Below are positions 6,236-7,962 of a stretch of DNA of 7,962 nt, piece after piece. The stretch spans positions 1-7,962 of the forward strand of contig CAKRHR010000075.1 in NCBI GenBank assembly GCA_934339005.1, read 5' to 3'. The notes under the pieces were generated by a model. That model did not search any database, was not told the DNA's origin, and was given only the letters and a program-made list of their open reading frames with translations. Origin of the DNA: an uncultured Catenibacillus sp. (GTDB lineage Bacteria > Bacillota > Clostridia > Lachnospirales > Lachnospiraceae). The position numbers and the translations under genes are program-made. The first letter of the stretch is position 1; every line of letters starts with the position of its first letter.

Positions 6236-6432
6236 TTACCATCTTTACTATTGTAATAACGAATGGTTTCCTCTACGCCATAGTACATTGAGCAGTTTTC
6301 AGTTTTTACATCGTCTGCTTCGATACCATAACGAGACGTTACATAAAATCCAGTTTTTAAGCGTGAAATTCTGAGGAGGTGCTTCTCCTCGTTGATTTCA
6401 CGCTTTTTTGCATAATCACATGATTTTATAAA
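6193..6432 (-). other. Open frame of unknown meaning upstream of the ART gene
   Basis: A frame of 79 codons is open from 6432 to a stop at 6193-6195 and overlaps the ART start by 43 bases. Its later part reads like protein (TGFYVTSRYGIEADDVKTEN, then MYYGVEETIRYYNSKDGN). The only ATG early enough is at 6288 (31 codons), with no good ribosome site. The upstream part runs through a hairpin that looks like a plus-strand terminator, so it is probably not coding there. It may be the remnant of a 5' gene in the operon or the lost N-terminal region of the ART gene. I recognise no family. Confidence 0.3.
6359..6409 (+). terminator. Plus-strand terminator with no gene in front of it
   Basis: AAGCGTGAAAT (6359-6369) pairs with ATTTCACGCTT (6395-6405). 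An inner GAGGAG/CTCCTC stem follows, with a 6-nt loop, and TTTT follows on the plus strand. On the minus strand the stem is followed by A-rich sequence, so it works in one direction. No plus-strand gene lies upstream inside the minus-strand operon. It may insulate the two divergent units or be left from a deleted gene. In the minus-strand transcript it would form a stem close to the 5' end. Confidence 0.7.
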
Positions 6433-6453
6433 TTAAGATAATATGATTGTCAA
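6425..6453 (-). promoter_or_regulatory. Near-consensus promoter of the ART operon
   Basis: On the minus strand TTGACA (6453-6448) is followed after 17 bases by TATAAA (6430-6425). Transcription should start near 6418, giving a leader of about 180 bases before the ART start. The leader contains the hairpin at 6359-6405 and a possible 18-codon ORF from ATG 6413 (MQKSVKSTRR...) that ends at 6357. Confidence 0.7.
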
Positions 6454-6583
6454 AAGTAAATTGTGCCACGCATTAATATAGGCGCAAACAAAATACAATT
6501 GTGCTTACACAAATAAAGACTTTCAACTTATTGGCATGCACATAATTTATTAAACAAAATCATACACAAGGAGGGGTCTTCAC

Positions 6584-6902
6584 ATGAACGAAATTTTTCA
6601 CAGAACAAGTATCCGAAAATATTTAGACAAGCCTGTTGAGGCAGAGAAGGTTGAAACAATGTTAAAAGCTGCCATGGCGGCACCATCCGCAGGCAACCAA
6701 CAGCCATGGGAGTTTTATGTTGTTACAGATGCCGGCACACTGGAGAAATTAGCAAAGACAAGTCCTTATGCAGGCGGTTCAGGATGTACTGAATATGCCA
6801 GAAAACCTGAAAGCATTTGCAATCATCCCATGCGGCTACCCGGAAGCTATCCGTCCACAGCAGGACCGCTTTGAAACACAGCGTGTGCATTATATTCGGT
6901 AA
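6584..6902 (+). pseudogene. Nitroreductase-family (FMN-dependent) pseudogene with internal deletion
   Basis: An excellent ribosome site (AAGGAGGGG, 6568-6576) precedes ATG 6584. The N-terminus is typical: RTSIRKYLDKPV with the FMN-phosphate-binding Arg-Ser/Thr-Ile-Arg motif, then AAPSAGNQQPWEFYVV. After TSPYAGG at about 6776 the frame is lost and would stop at 6872-6874 with a nonsense tail. In the next frame the family's C-terminus continues from VQDVLNMPENLKAFAIIPCG to DRFETQRVHYIR and a stop at 6900-6902. About 107 of the usual roughly 170 residues remain, so some 60 codons, with the rest of the flavin pocket, are missing and the frame is shifted. These enzymes normally reduce nitro or quinone groups with NAD(P)H; this copy should be dead. 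Confidence 0.88.
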
Positions 6903-6932
6903 TGCATTTATATTTTAATCTTATAAACGTGC

Positions 6933-6968
6933 AAAAAATCAATCGTATTTTTTTACGATTGATTTTTT
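6933..6968. terminator. Bidirectional-type terminator after the nitroreductase remnant
   Basis: AAAAAATCAATCGTA (6933-6947) and TACGATTGATTTTTT (6954-6968) form a perfect 15-bp stem with a 6-nt T loop. A-rich and T-rich ends give a U run on both strands. It separates the remnant from the hemolysin III gene. Confidence 0.8.
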
Positions 6969-7023
6969 GATTGAATTTCATTCATTTTTTCTTAATCATC
7001 TGGCTATGTCAATAACTTTAACT

Positions 7024-7040
7024 GTTGTTTCAATAACAAC
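7024..7040. repeat. Short inverted repeat upstream of the hemolysin III promoter
   Basis: GTTGTT-TCAAT-AACAAC lies just before the -35 at 7047, within a stretch that also repeats TCAATAA (7007-7013 and 7030-7036). It may be a regulatory site, but AT-rich sequence gives such repeats by chance. Confidence 0.25.
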
Positions 7041-7046
7041 TTTACC

Positions 7047-7075
7047 TTGACAATGTGAATTAAATCTATTAATAT
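7047..7075 (+). promoter_or_regulatory. Promoter of the hemolysin III gene
   Basis: A perfect -35 TTGACA (7047-7052) is followed after 17 bases by TAATAT (7070-7075), a four-of-six -10. An alternative TATTAT at 7073-7078 is too far at 20 bases. Transcription would start near 7082, so the ATG at 7090 would be almost leaderless and the ATG at 7147 is preferred. Confidence 0.55.
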
Positions 7076-7146
7076 TATGATATAAGGTTTTGAAAACTAC
7101 GTTATATTGTTTTTATATTTCATTTTTTTGCCAAGGAGGGTTCTAT

Positions 7147-7860
7147 ATGCATGCACAGCCAATACCAACTAAATTTTATCACACAAATCAAAATGAACAT
7201 TACGATATCCATTTCAAAATTAAAGATCCCGGAAGCGCAGCAACCCATTTTATCGGGTTTGTTCTGTCGATTCTCACTACACCACTGATTCTTATACACG
7301 CATCGGATAATGGTGCTGTACAAAGTACCCTGGTCGGCTTAAGCATTTTTATGCTCAGTATGATTTTGCTTTATGGAGCCAGCACTGCATATCATACTTT
7401 TAATATTTCAAGAAAAGCCAACCTCTACCTCAAACGTATGGATCATATGAGTATTTTTATACTTATTGCAGGTTCTTACACACCACTGTGCCTGACTACT
7501 TTAAAAGGATCTGCCGGTATTTGGCTTCTTTCTATCATCTGGGGACTGGCTGTTATTGGTATGATTTTCAAATTCATCTGGGTCACTTGTCCAAAGTGGG
7601 TATCCTCTGTGATTTATATTATGATGGGCTGGGTATGTATCCTGGCATTGCCACAGCTTCTGGCAGGTTTATCCGTAAATGGCTTTTTATGGCTCCTTGC
7701 CGGCGGTTTATTTTATACAGTCGGCGGTATTATTTATGCTTTGAAATTTCCTGTATTTCATAATAGATTTCCGAATTTTGGCTGTCATGAACTGTTTCAT
7801 GTATTTGTTCTTGCCGGAAGTTTTTGTCATTTTATTGTCATGTATGCATATTTGATATAG
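7147..7860 (+). CDS. trhA: Hemolysin III family (TrhA, PAQR-type) membrane protein
   Basis: The protein has 237 residues. ATG 7147 is chosen because AAGGAGGG sits 8 bases before it; the frame is open back to 7090, but that start has no ribosome site. After a soluble N-terminus of about 28 residues come seven hydrophobic segments. Family motifs are present in order: ATHFIGF (His34), S79-TAYH83, MDHMSIFILIAGSYTPL (Asp99, His100) and H214-ELFH218-VFVLAGSFCHF. His83, His214 and His218 are the expected metal ligands of PAQR proteins. Despite the hemolysin name, bacterial members are linked to membrane lipid homeostasis. Length and motifs are normal, so it is probably functional. It has its own promoter, no partner gene, and ends 3 bases before the right-hand IS-associated block; no terminator is seen. 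Confidence 0.9.
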   Translation: MHAQPIPTKFYHTNQNEHYDIHFKIKDPGSAATHFIGFVLSILTTPLILIHASDNGAVQSTLVGLSIFMLSMILLYGASTAYHTFNISRKANLYLKRMDHMSIFILIAGSYTPLCLTTLKGSAGIWLLSIIWGLAVIGMIFKFIWVTCPKWVSSVIYIMMGWVCILALPQLLAGLSVNGFLWLLAGGLFYTVGGIIYALKFPVFHNRFPNFGCHELFHVFVLAGSFCHFIVMYAYLI

Positions 7861-7887
7861 TTTGAGGGGGCTGCCGCACTAAGTATG

Positions 7888-7950
7888 ATATGCTCCCTTC
7901 TAGGTAGACAAGTGAAATAATAAAAACTTGTCACTTAGGAGGGAGCATAT
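7888..7950 (+). promoter_or_regulatory. Hairpin sequestering the ribosome site of the right outward gene
   Basis: Left arm 7888-7913 and right arm 7926-7950 pair perfectly at both ends (11 and 7 bp) with a partly wobble-paired middle; the loop is 12 nt. The ribosome site AGGAGGG (7937-7943) is in the right arm, 10 bases before ATG 7954. It is the exact counterpart of the left copy. Confidence 0.6.
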
Positions 7951-7953
7951 TTT

Positions 7954-7962
7954 ATGTCTAAA
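7954..7962 (+). CDS. Start of an outward-reading gene, probably IS200-like tnpA (only Met-Ser-Lys inside the window)
   Basis: ATG TCT AAA follows the hairpin-buried ribosome site with standard spacing and runs off the right edge. Met-Ser-Lys is a common start of IS200-type Y1 transposases in Firmicutes, but three residues are no proof. The call leans on the duplicated hairpin end. Confidence 0.4.

Larger units (their letters stand above)
6236..6583. other. Intergenic control region between the ART operon and the nitroreductase remnant
   Basis: These 348 bases hold no complete gene. From left to right: most of the unexplained open frame, the one-way terminator, the ART operon promoter, then two related motifs upstream of the nitroreductase start. 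TTGTGCC (6461-6467) pairs with GGCGCAA (6481-6487), and TTGTG-CTTA-CACAA at 6499-6512 is a perfect short dyad. Both begin TTGTGC and may be operator sites. I could not fix a convincing plus-strand promoter here. Confidence 0.5.
7864..7962 (+). mobile_element. IS200-like insertion sequence, left end (second copy, reading out of the window)
   Basis: It has the same layout as the left copy: the 19-bp block at 7864-7882, two variable bases (7883-7884), then 75 bp identical in inverse to 1-75, ending in the outward ATG. The block begins 3 bases after the hemolysin III stop. Because the sequence is identical over 75 bp the two copies are recent or kept alike by recombination. The right end and transposase body of the element are outside, so the family is inferred from the end structure. 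Confidence 0.55.

Noticed and set aside
7090..7146. Upstream ATG for the hemolysin III gene
   Set aside because: It has no ribosome site and lies only a few bases after the predicted transcript start. ATG 7147 has AAGGAGGG at correct spacing and matches the family N-terminus better.
1..7962. Classical composite transposon carrying the interior genes
   Set aside because: If these are IS200-like, they lack the paired transposable inverted ends of such elements and move as single-stranded circles. The outward orientation gives no simple way to mobilise the interior as one unit.
1..7962. CRISPR array, tRNA or rRNA genes
   Set aside because: No regularly spaced repeats, no cloverleaf with a CCA-type end and no rRNA-like sequence were seen on either strand.

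Overview
The window reads as low-GC Firmicutes chromosome, most likely a gut Clostridia/Lachnospiraceae-type organism. The basis is strong AGGAGG-type ribosome sites, AT-rich intergenic DNA, a NiaR-like NAD operator, a Cys-anchored esterase lipoprotein and T-rich hairpin terminators. The taxonomic call is inference; no rRNA or other marker gene is present.

Both ends carry the same sequence in opposite orientation: 75 bp perfect (1-75 and 7885-7959), plus a 19-bp block just inside it. Each copy holds a long hairpin that buries an AGGAGGG ribosome site in front of an ATG reading out of the window (Met-Ser-Lys on the right). This looks like the left end and first tnpA codons of two IS200-like insertion sequences facing outward. 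Everything between them is host or accessory DNA.

Region by region. 79-660: a wrecked NAD-synthesis locus on the minus strand. A well-formed promoter with a NiaR-type palindrome drives an out-of-frame start, an N-terminal scrap of nadB, and two scraps of nadA fused to it. 660-3370: an AraC-family regulator (minus) diverges from a secreted alpha/beta-hydrolase lipoprotein (plus). The gap between them holds a 14-bp near-repeat of the kind AraC proteins bind. Each gene has its own terminator. 3404-4940: an ATPase with a C-terminal PD-(D/E)XK-like domain (minus), under a promoter overlapped by two AAATC-N2-GATTT dyads inside a perfect 14-bp inverted repeat. 5067-6453: a minus-strand operon behind a near-consensus promoter, encoding a DUF3990-like ADP-ribosyltransferase-fold protein and its usual partner, probably a toxin-antitoxin-like pair. 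It is preceded by an unexplained open frame and followed by a 16-codon tail that suggests a frameshift. 6359-6968: a plus-strand terminator, a nitroreductase pseudogene with an internal deletion, and a bidirectional terminator. 7047-7860: an intact hemolysin III/TrhA (PAQR-family) membrane protein with its own promoter.

The genes do not form one pathway. The common theme is decay and accretion between two insertion sequences: nadB, nadA and the nitroreductase are clearly broken, the toxin-like operon may be damaged, and the regulator/esterase, ATPase and hemolysin III units look intact. No clearly new defence or mobile system is proven. The best candidates for a closer look are the ART-like operon, the ATPase with its dyad operator, and the paired inverted ends.
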